Below are positions 13,606 to 27,226 of a stretch of 54,789 nucleotides of DNA, one piece after another. The position numbers and the translations under genes were made by a program. The stretch lies in assembly GCA_014904845.1 (NCBI GenBank), contig MU119529.1, positions 1 to 54,789 of the forward strand, read 5' to 3'. A model generated the notes under the pieces. The model did not search any database and was not told the DNA's origin. It saw only the letters and a program-made list of their open reading frames with translations. The stretch comes from Acephala macrosclerotiorum. Lineage: Eukaryota; Ascomycota; Leotiomycetes; Helotiales; Mollisiaceae. Numbering within the stretch: the stretch's first letter is position 1; each line of letters starts with the position of its first letter.

Positions 13606-16600
13606 TTAATAATAATTTTATATCGCTTTTTTTAAAATATTTAATTATATTAATAAAATGTATAATTAATTTTTTTTTCGTTCAATTTACGATTATTATA
13701 TACTATATTTTATATATTTTTTAATTATTTATAATTTATTCGAGTAATTTTAATCTTTTTATACTATAAATCGAAAACTAAAAATCATAACAAAAAAAAA
13801 ATCTTGAAAATAAAAAAATAAACAAATTCTATTTCAAATAATATCAAAAACGAAAAAATTAATTGCGTATTAAAATCGTAAAACATTTCGATATTATTTT
13901 CAATACTTTGAAAAAAAATCGTTAATTTATTAAAAGAAATTGTATTATTATTACTATCGTCGAATTTATCGTCAATATTTTTTGTATCGCTTTCGAGATT
14001 TACAATATAAAACTTTTATAATACTTTATAAATTTTATTATCAACAATTTCAACTTTTTATTATTTATTAGTAAAAAATGCGAAAAGTAATTAAATATTT
14101 ATAAATTTTATCAAACAATTAATCAAAATTTTTTTTATTCAATTTATTATAATTATTATTTATGTCGTTTATTTTTATTACAATTATACTATTATTTTAA
14201 TTTTTAAACTCAAATTCGTTAGTACTACTATCGCCGTAATTAAAATTCGTTAAATTGTTGTATACATATTTTTATAATAATTTTTTAAAAAAAAACTTCT
14301 ATAAAGTCTATTAAATCATTCAACGAATCGTTAATTACTTTTAACTATAATATATTAATAAATTCAAATACGTAAATATTTTTATTATTTTCGATATTTT
14401 TATTATCATTAAAAAATAGTATTTAATTTTTTTATACAATTAAACAATCAATTGTTTTATAACGCGATATAATTAAAAACTATAAATTATATAAAATATC
14501 GTAAATAATTAAATTAAAATCATAATTTTTATTAAAAAAAATAATCGCGAAAAAAAATACAATAATTATAAAATTAAATCAAAACGCATTTAATTAAAAT
14601 TATAATTACAAAATATTAAAAAATATTTTTTTAAATCGATTTTAATTATTTTAAATATAAAATACATCGAGAAAATTATATTCAAATCTATTTATCAAAC
14701 TATAAATATAATTAAAAACACGAAATTAAAAAAATTAACAAAATAAAAAAATTGAAAAAAAAATAAATAAAAAATATAAAAATAAAATAATTCGAAAATT
14801 GAATAATATCGCACCTAATTTAAATTAAATTGAAATTCTCAATTCGTTATTAAATACTTTAGTATAGATTTTATTAAAGCGAAATCAATTAAATATATTG
14901 AATTTCATAAAATAATAAAAATCGTAATATATTATAATTTCGTAAAGTTTATAAATATAAATATTGTAAATCGCAAATCGTAAGTTATAAAAAAAGTATT
15001 TTTTAAAAAAAAAACGTAAACGTAAATAATAAATATTAATACAATAAAAAATATTGTAATAATAAATTTTTTAAAAATATTGAAAAAAAAATATCGAATT
15101 TAATATACTTGAAAAAGTATTTGTTTAAATCGAAAAATATATAATAAACGAAAATAAAATATTAATATAATAAATCGAATAATAAAATTATATTTAATAT
15201 TAATAATAAAATACTAAAAATATTATTAATATATATTATTATAATATAATTATAGTATTATTTATTTCTTCGAACTCTAATTTAAAGTTTTATTTTTTTC
15301 CTTTGAAAAAAAAAAAAAAAAAGTAAAAAGAATTTATTATAAAAATATTAATATTTATATTAAATATAAAAAACTTTTTTTCAAAAGAAAATATTTCAAA
15401 TACGCGAAGAAGAAAAAAGCAAATTATCGAATAAAAAAATCAATAAAAAATTAATCAATATTATTTTCAATTTTCTATTATTCTTTTTACTTATTGTAAA
15501 TAATCTTTTTACTACGAAAAATATTCAAAAAAATAATAACGAATTTTTAAGCGGAAAAAAACTTTTTCAAAACAACGCCAATAAATTTAAAATCGTTCTC
15601 TTTTAAAAGCTAATTATTATAAAAATATTAAATACTAATATCAATCTCGAAATCGTTTTTAATAAATATATCTTTACTAAAATCTATGTTTATAGTAAAT
15701 TCGATTAAAATACTAAAGAAAAATTTGATTAATTAATTCGTAATTACTCGATTTTAAAACGAATTTTTAATATTAAATTAAAATATTTCGATAAAAACTT
15801 TAAAATCGTTTATACGTTTAAAGCGCTCGATTAATTATTCGTAAATCAAACGATTAAATGTACTATTCCACTCGCCAATATAACGATTTATATATTGCAA
15901 ATTGAAATCAAAATTATTATAAAAATAAAATTCAAATTACAATTTGAATAATAAATTTATTATAAATTATTCAATTAATTTAATATATTCGATTTAATTC
16001 AAATTTGTAATATAACAATAAAACTTAATATTTAGTATTTAAATTATAACAAAAAAAAGAATTTGATTTAAAGAAATAAAGTATTATAATATTATTTTTC
16101 GATTATCAAAAATAATCAATTCTATAAATATTCGAAAAATAAAACGAATTTTAAATAAATTTAAATAAAAAATTTCTAATTATCTAATAATATTATATTT
16201 ATTGAAAATAAATCAAATAAAAATAAAAAAATTTGAAAACGATTATTTTTTTGTAAAAAAATCTAAATAATTACTATAATAAATACAATATCGATTTCTA
16301 TTTTTTAATCGATTATATTATTATATTTTTTTCAATATAATACCAATTTAATTATATAAACAAAAAAATCAAAAAACGATTTTATTTTCGATTTCAATAC
16401 AATTTCTTTTTTTCGCTTAAAAATCGATAAACGAACTTTTTATTGATTTCAATTATCAAATTTTTATATATAGCGTATTTTTTTTTATTAAATCGATAAT
16501 TTAAACGACGAAAATAAAATTTAATAATTAAATTACTAATTGTTTTATATAGAAATCGCAAATCAACTAATAAATAAATATATCGAATAATATAAATCTT

Positions 16601-16761
16601 ATAAATTTTTTAAAAATAGAAATTAATATTAATATTAAAAATATTTTTAATTAAAATAAATTTTTTAATCGTTTTAACGATATATCGAAAAACGTATATT
16701 AAATAATTATTATTTAATGTATATAAATTGTATTTAAATCTAATATCGAATTAATAAACGC
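13606..16761. other. AT-rich mutated sequence, no gene seen
   Basis: About 3.2 kb without a recognisable gene or a repeat partner in the window. On the plus strand C clearly outnumbers G outside CpG, the reverse of the first 4.6 kb. Confidence 0.5.
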
Positions 16762-19700
16762 TTATTTTTATATTATTTTTCAAATTTGAAATATTTTTTC
16801 CAAAAACAATTTCTCGTTTTTATAAATTTACACATTACTTCAATTATTGATTTCATTTTATTTTCTATCTTTTGATCTATTGCACTCATCGTACAAACTC
16901 GAAAATAGTAAATTCTACACTTACACGCTCATCGAACGCTACGATCGATATCAATCCCGATTACACTAAACAATAAAAAACAAATTCGCCGTTTAATCTC
17001 AAACTATACTTCTCGAAAAAACACTAAAAAAACAATTATATTTTTCTACTACTTATTATCAATCTACAAAATAAAAAAATAAATACTACAAACGTAATAT
17101 TGAAAACTATCAATAATTAATTCAATACTTTCAAACGCAAAATAAAAATACAACAACAAATATACTACATATTCGCATAAACAATAAACACGTTTGTATT
17201 CTTATATATAAACGCAAAATATTAAATCTTTATACACAATTTTAACAATAAAATCGTCGATATATTATTTATTTCTCTATTCGTAATTACTAACGAAATC
17301 AATTTTGTCTTTATTCGCATTAAAAGTATTATAATACATACAATACTTTTTATTACTTTTTCGAGATTTAAATTTATTAATTTCACGAATATTACAAAAA
17401 CTTTCAAAAACTCAAAAATCAACTTACAATCTATTAACATTTATCGATTTTTTACTTCAAAAAAAATTTCTATAAAAAGTATTTTAATTACTTTTTACAA
17501 CTTTATTAATAGAATTAAAAACATTAATAAACGCGAAAACCGACGATTATTTATTGTAATTCTATTAATCGTTTTTTTTGAACGATTCGAATTTTTCGCT
17601 CTTAAATAAAAACTCTATAAACAAATTAATAATTTTACATTAAAAAAAATTCTAATAATTACTTTTACGCGCACTAAATAAATACTTTATCTATCAAATC
17701 TCAATACTCGCAATTTTTTTATTATACAAAAAAACCTCGAAATTATTAAACGAATAATACACGCGAATATCGTCAAAAAACTTGAAACATAAATCAATTA
17801 TACGATTTTTAACGTTTTTATAACGCTTCGCTTTTTAATAAAAAAATAATTAACAAATATTTCTAATATTATTTCTAAAAAAATCTTTATACAAATTTAA
17901 ATACGATCGATTAATTATCGCATATTTTATTATAAAATCGATTTTACTATTAAAAAAACTATATAAATTATCTCGTTTTTAATTCTAATTCGCTTTTTTC
18001 GTTTATTTAATATTAATAAATCAATTAAATTCATTATTAAAAAACAATCAATCAAAAAATACGATTTAAAATACTAAAACTATTACAATAAAATAAAATG
18101 TATTAAATTTACTTATTACAATTATTATAATATTCGATTCAATTGATATATTGAATTTACTAATTTTAATTACTTTAACAAATTTCAATACGCAAATTAC
18201 TATAAATCGTACGAAGTAAATCACACTAATTACTTTGTACAATCAAAACGAAAAAATAATAAATTAATCAAATTTACTAAAAAATAATTTGATATTATTC
18301 ATAAAATCGAAAATAAATTGTATCGAAATACGAACGTAATACGAAAAACTTCGCAAAACACTCAAATTAAAAATATACTAATAATAATAAAATCGCAATT
18401 TCAAATATATAATTTAAAAATTAATTTTTTTATTTTTTTTATTATTATTACTTATACTAAAAACAAAATTACGATTTACGAAAAAATCGAATTTAATCAA
18501 TTTACTAATAAATAAAACGCAATAAACAAAAAAAAATCAAATTTTATAAACTTTTTATAAAAAAACGTTACTAATAATAATACGTTCGATTTTTTGAAAA
18601 TAAACGTAAACGAAAATAAATTTTCAATTATTAATTAATAAATAAAAACTTTTATTAATATTGTAATAATTATTATAATCGAAAACTCAAAAAACGAGAT
18701 TTATTAATTTATTAAATTAATATAATTAGAATTTCGTTTTACTATATTATATTATTACACGTTTACAATATATTAAAAATAAATATAATATACGTTCAAA
18801 AATTATAAACGAATTTTTTATTAAAAATTTAAATTTATTCAAATTACAATTACTACGTATTAATCGATTCGTAAAATAATTTCAATAAAATTAAAACTAA
18901 TTTCAAAAAATTTCGCGTTTTAATTTATATTAAAAAAAGAATTAAATTTTATATACAATAACGATATTTAATAAAAAATTGAAATATATTTTAATTAAAT
19001 ATTAACGACTTTTTTATTTTCAATATTTATAAACAATCAAAAACAAACAAAATAATAAATTATATAATACACTTTATTTTATTATATAAATATTTTATTA
19101 AAAGCGATTTTAATATATATTACAATATATTCGAATTAAAAATTATTATATTTTATTACGAAAAAAAATTCGCAAAATAAATAAATACTAATAAAATAAA
19201 TTATATTAAAATATTAAAAAAATCTATACAAAATATCGAATATATATTCGATTTTACATTTTTTAATATTTTTTTTATTAGTACTATTATTAAATCAAAT
19301 TTATATAGTAATTTAAACTACGAAATACAAATTACGACAATTTTTAATCGAAATAAAATTGAATTAAAACAATTTTATTATCGAATTACAAAAACAAATT
19401 TTTTAAAATTTATTAAACTAATAAAAATTAAAATAATTCGATTTTTCAATTTTTAGTAAATTTAAATACTCGTTTAAATCGACGAATAAATCGAGATTTT
19501 TACAAATATATTCAATTTAACGATTTAAATAATTAATAAATTAAATTATAAAAACGTGAAAACGATTTTATAGTAAACGAAAAAATACGAAAATACATAT
19601 AAAAAATATTTGTATTTATGTATTTCGAATAATAAAATTACTCGCGAAACTAAAAAATTTACTTTGATTATACAAAACGCGAAATGAGACTATTGAAGAT

Positions 19701-22700
19701 ACATTATTAATAAAATCAAAACAAATAAAAATTTATATAAAATTATTAATTAATATAAACTAATACTGAATTTAAAATTCTTTTTATTAAAAATAAATAG
19801 TACTATAATCGAAAATATAATGAAAAAAATAAAAACGTTTTAAATAAAAATTTTCGATCGATTTAATACAATAATAATTTGAATTATAATTTTTTAAAAA
19901 ATTAAAAAAACGAAAAAAATTTATATTAAAATATTATAATTTTTTTAAAAAAAAATAAAAAAAAATACAATAAACATTTTTAATACTTTTTTTGATATTA
20001 ATAAAATTATAATTAAATTATTTAAAATTTATTAAAAACAAATTAAATATTTTATTTACAAATTTTTTAATTAATATTTTAAATACAATTACTTTTTTTA
20101 AATTTAAAAACTTACAAAAATAATTATATTATTAAAAACGAATAAAAAAAATAAAATTTTAATAAAATTTTAATATTTAATCGTTTTATTTTTTTACGTT
20201 TTAAAAAAACTCGAAAAAATAATAATTCGACGTATTATTTAAACAATTTTTTTAATAGTATTTTTAATTTGTAATACAATAAAATTTTCTTTAAAAAATT
20301 AATAATAAATTTAATTATTTTATTAATCTACGATTTAAAAAACGTATTATTTTAAAACAAATAAATTACTATTTTTATAATAAACGTACAAAAAGCGTTT
20401 AACGTTTTATTTTTACGAAAATTATTTCAATGTATAATACAATAAAACTTTTTTTTTCTATTTTTTAAATTTATTAAATCGTTTTTTACAAACAAAAAAA
20501 TTCAAATTAAACTAAAAAAATTTACTATATTTAATTATAAAATAAAATACGAAACATTTTAAAACTTTTTTTTATTATCGATTTTATATATATTATATTT
20601 AATTAAATTATTCAAATAAAACTTTACGTTTTAATTCGAGTATGTAAATAATATTTTTTTATATTACGTTTCGTATTCTCTCGATTTCAACGTTAAATAA
20701 TTTACTATAAACGTTTAAAAGATTTTGATTTACAATAATACTAATAAAATTGCATTTGTATTTAAAAAAATTGAAATAATTTATATTATTAAAAAACGCG
20801 AAAATTACAATTCGAATTATATTATTAATAACAAATTTACTATTTATTTTATTATTATCGTTTTTAAAAGCGAATAATCGATTTTTAAATAATTAAAAAT
20901 ATAATTCGATAAAAAACTCAATTTTAAATATTATATTATTAAACGCTCGATTAAAATTCGAAAATTTTTATTTTATATTTACGAATTAATTCGTATAATA
21001 AACGAATTATTAATTTTTTTACTTCGAAAAACAATAATTATTTGTATTCTATTATTAGTTTTATACGATACAAAAATATAGTACGTAGAAAAAAAAAATC
21101 GATAAAATTTAATCGCTAAAATAAAAATGAATATTTAGATAAATTAATATTAAAAATAGTAAATTTATAAAACTTATTAATAATACAATTTTAATTACAA
21201 TAAAAAAAATTTTAATTTAAAAAATTATATCGAATATTATACTTTTTCGAAACGCAAGTTTTTTATTAAAAAAAGCAACTTTGAAAAAAGTAAAATTTTG
21301 TTTTACTATAAAACTATAAACAATAAACAAAAAAAATTTATTAATATAACGAATTATTTTTTTTTTTGATTAATTGAAATAAAATTATAAGAATTTAAAT
21401 ACAAATTAAAACGAAAATTCAATAATTTAATTTTTTGTTTTTTAAAGTATTATATTTTCAATTAATATTTTTTTATTTTTTTTTTGAATACAAAATCGAT
21501 TTGATAAAAAAATTTAATAAAAAAATAATAATACGAAATTTCAAAAAATAATAAATAAATTTACTACTAATAAATATAACAATTTTTTCGAACGATTTTA
21601 AATAAATTATTAACGAGACTCAATACGTAAATTACGATTATACGATTTATTAAAACAAAAAACAATTAATAATAAAATGCGATTTAATTAACAATTTTTT
21701 ATACGTTTTTAATACAAAAACTATCGATATTTATAAAAACTTCGAATACGCAATAAAACTCGAGTCTACAATTAGTAGTAAACGATTTTAGTTTTGTATA
21801 AACAATATATCAATAATTTAATATATTTACGAAAATATATTTATTTTTTTCTAATAAGTTTTTTTTAATATATAAAGTATTATAAAAACATACAACGTAG
21901 AAATTTATTGAATTTTGAGACATATAAAAATCGAAAACAATAAAACTGTAAACATATTTACAAATTACGACGTATTTAAACGATAAAAAATAATAGTCTC
22001 GCATTAAAATCGATTATTACAAGTATTTATTTTATTATAAAAAAACTCAAAAATTAAACACGAATAAAATAGTAAATTTAAAATAAAATCAATTTTTTAA
22101 AATAATATAAAAATTAGAATTTTTTTTTATAATATTAAATTAATATTGGAATTTAATTTTTCTCGATTTATATTTTATCGCTTTTTGATATTTCAAACTT
22201 TCTATAGAATTTTTTTTAGTATTATACAAAGTACAATTATTTAAAAATTAAATTTATTTGTTTATATAATTTATTTAAAGTTTCAATGTATTTTGTACTC
22301 TACTAAAAAACGAAAAATCGCTTTATCGTATAATCAAAAAATATAAAATTTTACTTTTTTTTATTATTAAAAAAAAAAATTTAAAATTTATACGCATTTT
22401 TTTAATCGTATTAAAAAATTTCGTAGATTTTTTTGAAACTACGAAATTTTATTTTAAAATTTGCATTTATTAAAATATAATACAATAATATAACGCAAAA
22501 ACAAAGAATATACTAAAAAAGAAAACATAAAAAATTCGAAGTAATATAATATTGTTTTAAAAAAGTACAAATTAAAATATTTAAAATTGAAATTTTAATT
22601 TGATTTAATTTAATTTTATATTTTATTACAATTTTTTTTATTGATTTTACAATTTCGAATCTCTAAATTACTTTCGCAATTTCGCAATTTTAACGATATA

Positions 22701-22960
22701 ATCAACTTTTTTTTGTACTTTTTGATACTTTTTGTAATTATTGATTATATATTTCTCTTAGCGTATTATCTCGATCGAAGAAAAAAAACTTTATTATATA
22801 ACTTTTTTGATTAAATACTTGAGTATAAAATGCTTTTTAAAGTAGTCTTATATATAATTCCTTAGTTTAGTACGTTACTATACTTTATAGAAAGTCTCAA
22901 AACAATAAACTTTCACTTATTATTCGTTTAACGTAAATCAATACTATTACTACTATTACT
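16762..22960 (+). mobile_element. Rep-C copy 1 (about 6.2 kb, less mutated copy)
   Basis: Collinear over its whole length with 40534-46737. The shared part begins with ttatttttatattattttt (16762 and 40534) and ends near acgtaaat followed by a TTA-rich stretch (about 22960 and 46737). No terminal direct or inverted repeats were seen, so the class is open. A non-LTR element with a short tandem tail, or a large transposon, would both fit. This copy keeps many plus-strand C but few non-CpG G, so it was hit mainly by G-to-A on this strand. That makes the plus strand partly readable and shows a long open frame at 16800-18515. Further coding is likely in the remaining 4.4 kb, but no frame there stands out clearly. 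Confidence 0.8.
16800..18515 (+). pseudogene. Rep-C long plus-strand frame, mutated, unknown product
   Basis: Reading in the frame of 18318-18515, 572 codons contain only about 15 stops, far fewer than this base composition would give by chance, and 17226-17607 has none over 127 codons. All are TAA or TGA. Where copy 2 can be compared, one aligns with CGA and one with CAA, as expected for Arg, Gln or Trp codons turned into stops. The same frame is kept in copy 2. A Cys/Tyr/Asp-rich stretch lies at 18096-18200; pairing the two copies suggests residues such as Cys-Asp-Tyr-Cys there, so a metal-binding knuckle is possible but unproven. The antisense frame (for example 17222-17440, minus) is also partly open, so the strand is not certain. 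The family is not recognised. Confidence 0.45.
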
Positions 22961-25739
22961 CGAATTAATAAAAACTTTTTTTAGATTAAAAATCGTCGCG
23001 TTTTTATAATAAAAAAAAGTAATTAATAATACAATCTTTTTTATTTATTAAAATAAAAATATTAATTATACTTAAAAACTCGATACTAAAATTCGTAATA
23101 ATTACGTGACTTTGAATATCAAAATTTTTCAAAACAAAAATTTTATTAATAAATATAACGTCGAATTTCTCGTATAAATTATAAATTCAATTTAAATCTC
23201 ATTCGAAATAATTTTCAAAAATTAATCGTTTTTTAAATGTATTTTTATATTAATTTACTCGTACGTTTAAATTATATCGATTTAATAATATTAATAATAA
23301 AATAATAATAATAATATATTTACAATTTTTTTATTTATTAAAAATTTTATAATTTTTAATAAAAAGTTTATTTTTATTTAATATCGATAATATTCAATTC
23401 TTTTTTTTTTTTACATACGAAATAAACGTTTATTTTTATAGTAAACTATAAATACGAATTACTAAAAAAAATCTTTTATTTTTTAATATTATTATAAAAT
23501 CAATTTTATTAAAACAATTAAAAAATTTGATTTTACTAATAATAATTCTTTGGATTTTTTTGACTTTATATATAAATTGTTTTTTTATTCTAAATACAAT
23601 TATTAATATTATATTTATCTATTTATATATTCTATTTTTTTAAATCAATATAATATTAAATTAAAACAATTACGCGCTCTTTTCGACGATCGCGATATAT
23701 AATTGCAAACTAAAAAAAAAATTAATATATAGATTTAAATTTTCTAAAAAAAATTTCTTTAAAAAAAATTTACATATAATCACATTCTCAGAATTTCTCA
23801 AGTTTTATTTAAACTAATATTATTTACAAAAAATATCGTTTTAATACGATTTTCAATATAAATTTTTATCAATTTACTAATACTAATTACTTATTAATCG
23901 ATCAAGTTTTTTATTAAATTTATAGTCTTTAAATACAAATTATTTTTATCGATCGCGAGAAATTAATAATAGTATTTATATACTATAAATTGTATAATAA
24001 AATTATTACACAAAATTTCTATTTTACTATAAACATTTTAAATATTTTTATTCATATTTATAAAATCGAGATTCTTATAAATACAATACGTAGCGATTAA
24101 TTTTTTAATTCAAACTCGAAATATTTACGTATTTATTTACTTATCAATATTTAAATCAAATTAAAAACTTTTAAATAATCGAAAAATAGTATTCTCATTA
24201 TAATACTTCGTAAAAACTTTGTAAATAATACAATATTTATTGTAATCAATAATTAAATCGTAGAAATTTTTATTGTTTTTATTTTTTTCTATTTTTTTTT
24301 CAATTATTTATAATCTCAATAAACTATTTTTCTTTTATTAAAATACTCATTTTATTTTTATCGAAAATAATATTCTTATTATAAATATTTAAATTAAATT
24401 ATTACTATTTTTCATTTTTTTCATCGAAAATAATATTATTATTATTATCGTTTGAATTAAATTATTACTATTACTTTTCGATTTTTTTATTTATAATATT
24501 AAATTAAACATATAAACAATCAAACAATATTAATAATTTAAAACTAGATTTTAATATTTTAATAATAATATTTAATTTCAAAGAAATTTTACAACGTTTA
24601 AAACTTTATTTTTAATTTAATAAAAACTTTTTTAAACTTTTAATCGCAATTTTCTTATTTAATTTTTATTGTTTTTTGATTAAAAAAAATTATTTTTACG
24701 TTTTTTCGATCGATTACTCGATTAATTACTCGCTCGTATTAAATAACGCATTAATATTACTTTTTACAACTTTTTCAATTTTTTTTTTTCTTTACAATTT
24801 TAGTTTTTTTTTTCGATACTATTATTTTACTAGTGTATTTTAAAATTCTTATTTAAATTTTTTTTTTATTGTACTATTATTTACTATTTTACTACGAAAT
24901 ATATTTATTTAATTATTATAATTATTCGAAATCAATTTTAATAAATAATATATATATTAATCAACTTTTGAATAATTCAAAATATTAATATCGTTTTCAA
25001 TAAATCGTTCATTTTTATCGATTTTAATTTTAATCAATACTGTTTGTATTACTTTTAAATCGAGACTATAAACAAATAATCGCAAAAAAATAATTTTTAT
25101 ATATAATTTATTGAAAAGTTTTTTAAAACAAAAACTATTTAATTATTCTCTAATTACATTTACACTATTTATTTCTAAATATAAAACTAATAACGTAAAA
25201 TTTCTTTTAACGCTAATCAATAAAAAATAATTTAAATAATTAATTTAATCTTTCTTTTTTTAATCGATAAAAACATACGACAAAATTCGTAGTACTATAT
25301 TAATTATACTACGCAAAACGTCAATATATAAATCGATCTCAAAATAGCGATATCTATAAACTTATTTTAATACTATTTAATAAAAACTTCAAATATTCGA
25401 AATCTTTAAACGCGCAAATAATATTCACTTACTAAAAACGATTTCTACGAATTACGAATTTAAAATCGATAATTATAAAAACTTTCTACAATACATCGAA
25501 TAAAATTATTATTACAAAAATTCAAAATATAATCATAATAAATATATACAAAAAATAATAATAATAAATTATTGTAATATATAAAAAGTTTTTATTTTAA
25601 ATCGAAATTGATAAAAAAATATTAAAATTAAATATAAATAAAATTATCGTTTAATTTTGATTTTAGTACTAATACATTTAATATATAACGATATTTTTTC
25701 TATTTTAATTCAATTAATATTCTTTTTTTTTATTAATAA
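22961..25739. other. AT-rich mutated sequence, no gene seen
   Basis: About 2.8 kb right of Rep-C copy 1 with no repeat partner in the window. Plus-strand C is better preserved than G. No frame stands out. Confidence 0.45.
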
Positions 25740-26237
25740 TTTTAATCGTATTTTCAATTACACAATTTTTTTATATTGTTATTAATTGAAATTTGTATCA
25801 ATTCAATAATAAATCCATTTTTTATTAGTTTTTAAACTATATAACTTTTAATTAGTTTATACTACGATATACTCAAATTTTTACATTTATAAATATATTT
25901 TCTATTTTCTCTTTTATCGTATTTTATTAATTCTATCAATAATTGTATTAATTATATCAATTTGCATTACTTTAAAATGTTTTTTTCACATATATTAATA
26001 CTATATTTTAATTTAAATAATTCATTTAATTTATCAATTACAATTATATTATTTCAAGTCTTTAACAAAATTATCAAACTACATAAAACTAAAACAATTA
26101 CTTTTAATATTCGATGTCTATTTATTACGTCTAATAATAAAAATGAAATTATTATTTCAATTAATCTTTTATACGTCTCTATTCCAATTAATAATCGAAA
26201 ACGAAAATTCGATATTTTACTCGAAAAAAATACTTAA
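25740..26237 (+). pseudogene. Coding relic, unknown product
   Basis: A plus-strand frame with about four stops in 166 codons, ending at TAA 26235-26237. The last 92 codons (25962-26237) are uninterrupted, with a first ATG at 25977. The C-terminal part has a mixed composition including Cys, Pro, Arg, Asp and Glu, for example INNRKRKFDILLEK, unlike the low-complexity frames around it. Plus-strand G is depleted here, so Trp codons would be the expected source of stops. It is probably the end of a degraded transposon gene. No family could be assigned. Confidence 0.35.
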
Positions 26238-27129
26238 AATTCTCGTAATACTTATTCTTTTCAATTTATTTTCAAAGTAAATCAAATTATTCAATTATTC
26301 AAAATACATATTAATAAAACTTTTTCTAAAAAAAAAAAATCTTTTATTAACTTTATTTTCGTACTATTATTAAAATTCAAAATCAAATTTATCGAACAAA
26401 ACAAAATTAATCAATTATTTAAAATTAATAATTAATTATTCAAAGTCGTTTTTAATTTATTTAAATTAAAAAAAACTTTTTCGTTTTTAAATTAATACAA
26501 CAATAATAAAAATCTTCATATTAATAATTACAATATTAATAGATTCTATTGATTATAAATATTTATTACAATTATATTTACTAAAGAAAAACTTTTTAAA
26601 AAAAAATTTAAATATTGTATAATTATAGAATTAAAATAAAATTTTAATGTATTAATATTTTAATATTTAAAATAAAAATGTATTTTTAGAATTTTATATT
26701 AAAAAAATACTTTTTAAAATTTTCGTTTCTTATATTAAATTATTATAATTAATTCAATCAATTTAAATTACTTTTTTAAGTATATAATTCTAAAAAAAGA
26801 CTTTTTAAAAAAAATTTGAAAATTGTATAATTATAAAAATATTTAATATTTAAATAAATCAATATTTTAATACTTAAAACAAAAACGTATTTAAAAGTTT
26901 TACGATTATTATTTTAATTAAATACGATTATATTTTATTGATTTGTATAATAATAAATTAATAAAATTATTTAAAATTTAAAATATAAAAATATTTAATT
27001 AAATTTCAATTTATTTATAATTTTTATATAATTTGTATTAATAAATAATTTATAATTATAATCGCATATTTATTAAAATTTTAATATTTTTTATTAAAAC
27101 GATTATATATTATTTCGAAGTTTTATAAT
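26238..27129. other. AT-rich spacer before Rep-A LTR, no gene seen
   Basis: About 0.9 kb. A motif (ctaaaaaaagactttttaaa-like) recurs roughly every 200 bases near 26580 and 26790 with similar following sequence, which suggests a diverged local duplication. The last bases resemble, weakly, the sequence that precedes the LTR at 33580. Confidence 0.35.
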
Positions 27130-27226
27130 TGTTAGAAAATATAAAATAAGTATTTTTTTTAAATAATATGTAAAAAGAACAAAAAATTTTTATATATAAA
27201 AAAAATAAAATAAATTTTATTTTGAT
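27130..27226 (+). repeat. Rep-A LTR (copy C)
   Basis: Begins TGTTAGAAAATATAAAATAA, shared base for base with 33580-33599. Its inner end is fused to sequence about 200 bases further into the element than in the other copies, through the shared motif ttgatttaaag, so the junction is an internal deletion. Confidence 0.7.

Noticed and set aside
17222..17440. 72-codon minus-strand frame in Rep-C copy 1 (and 40938-41144 in copy 2)
   Set aside because: Opposite to a plus-strand frame with far fewer stops over the same region; treated as the probable antisense shadow, though the strand is not settled.
19381..19980. Possible second coding relic on the plus strand of Rep-C
   Set aside because: The translation has patches rich in Arg, Asp and Glu, but about 8 percent stops is too close to chance.
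21810..22004. 64-codon minus-strand frame in Rep-C copy 1
   Set aside because: The frame is open beyond both ends except for TAA/TAG-type stops, so it could be a relic, but its stop density is only moderately below expectation. I could not confirm it in copy 2.
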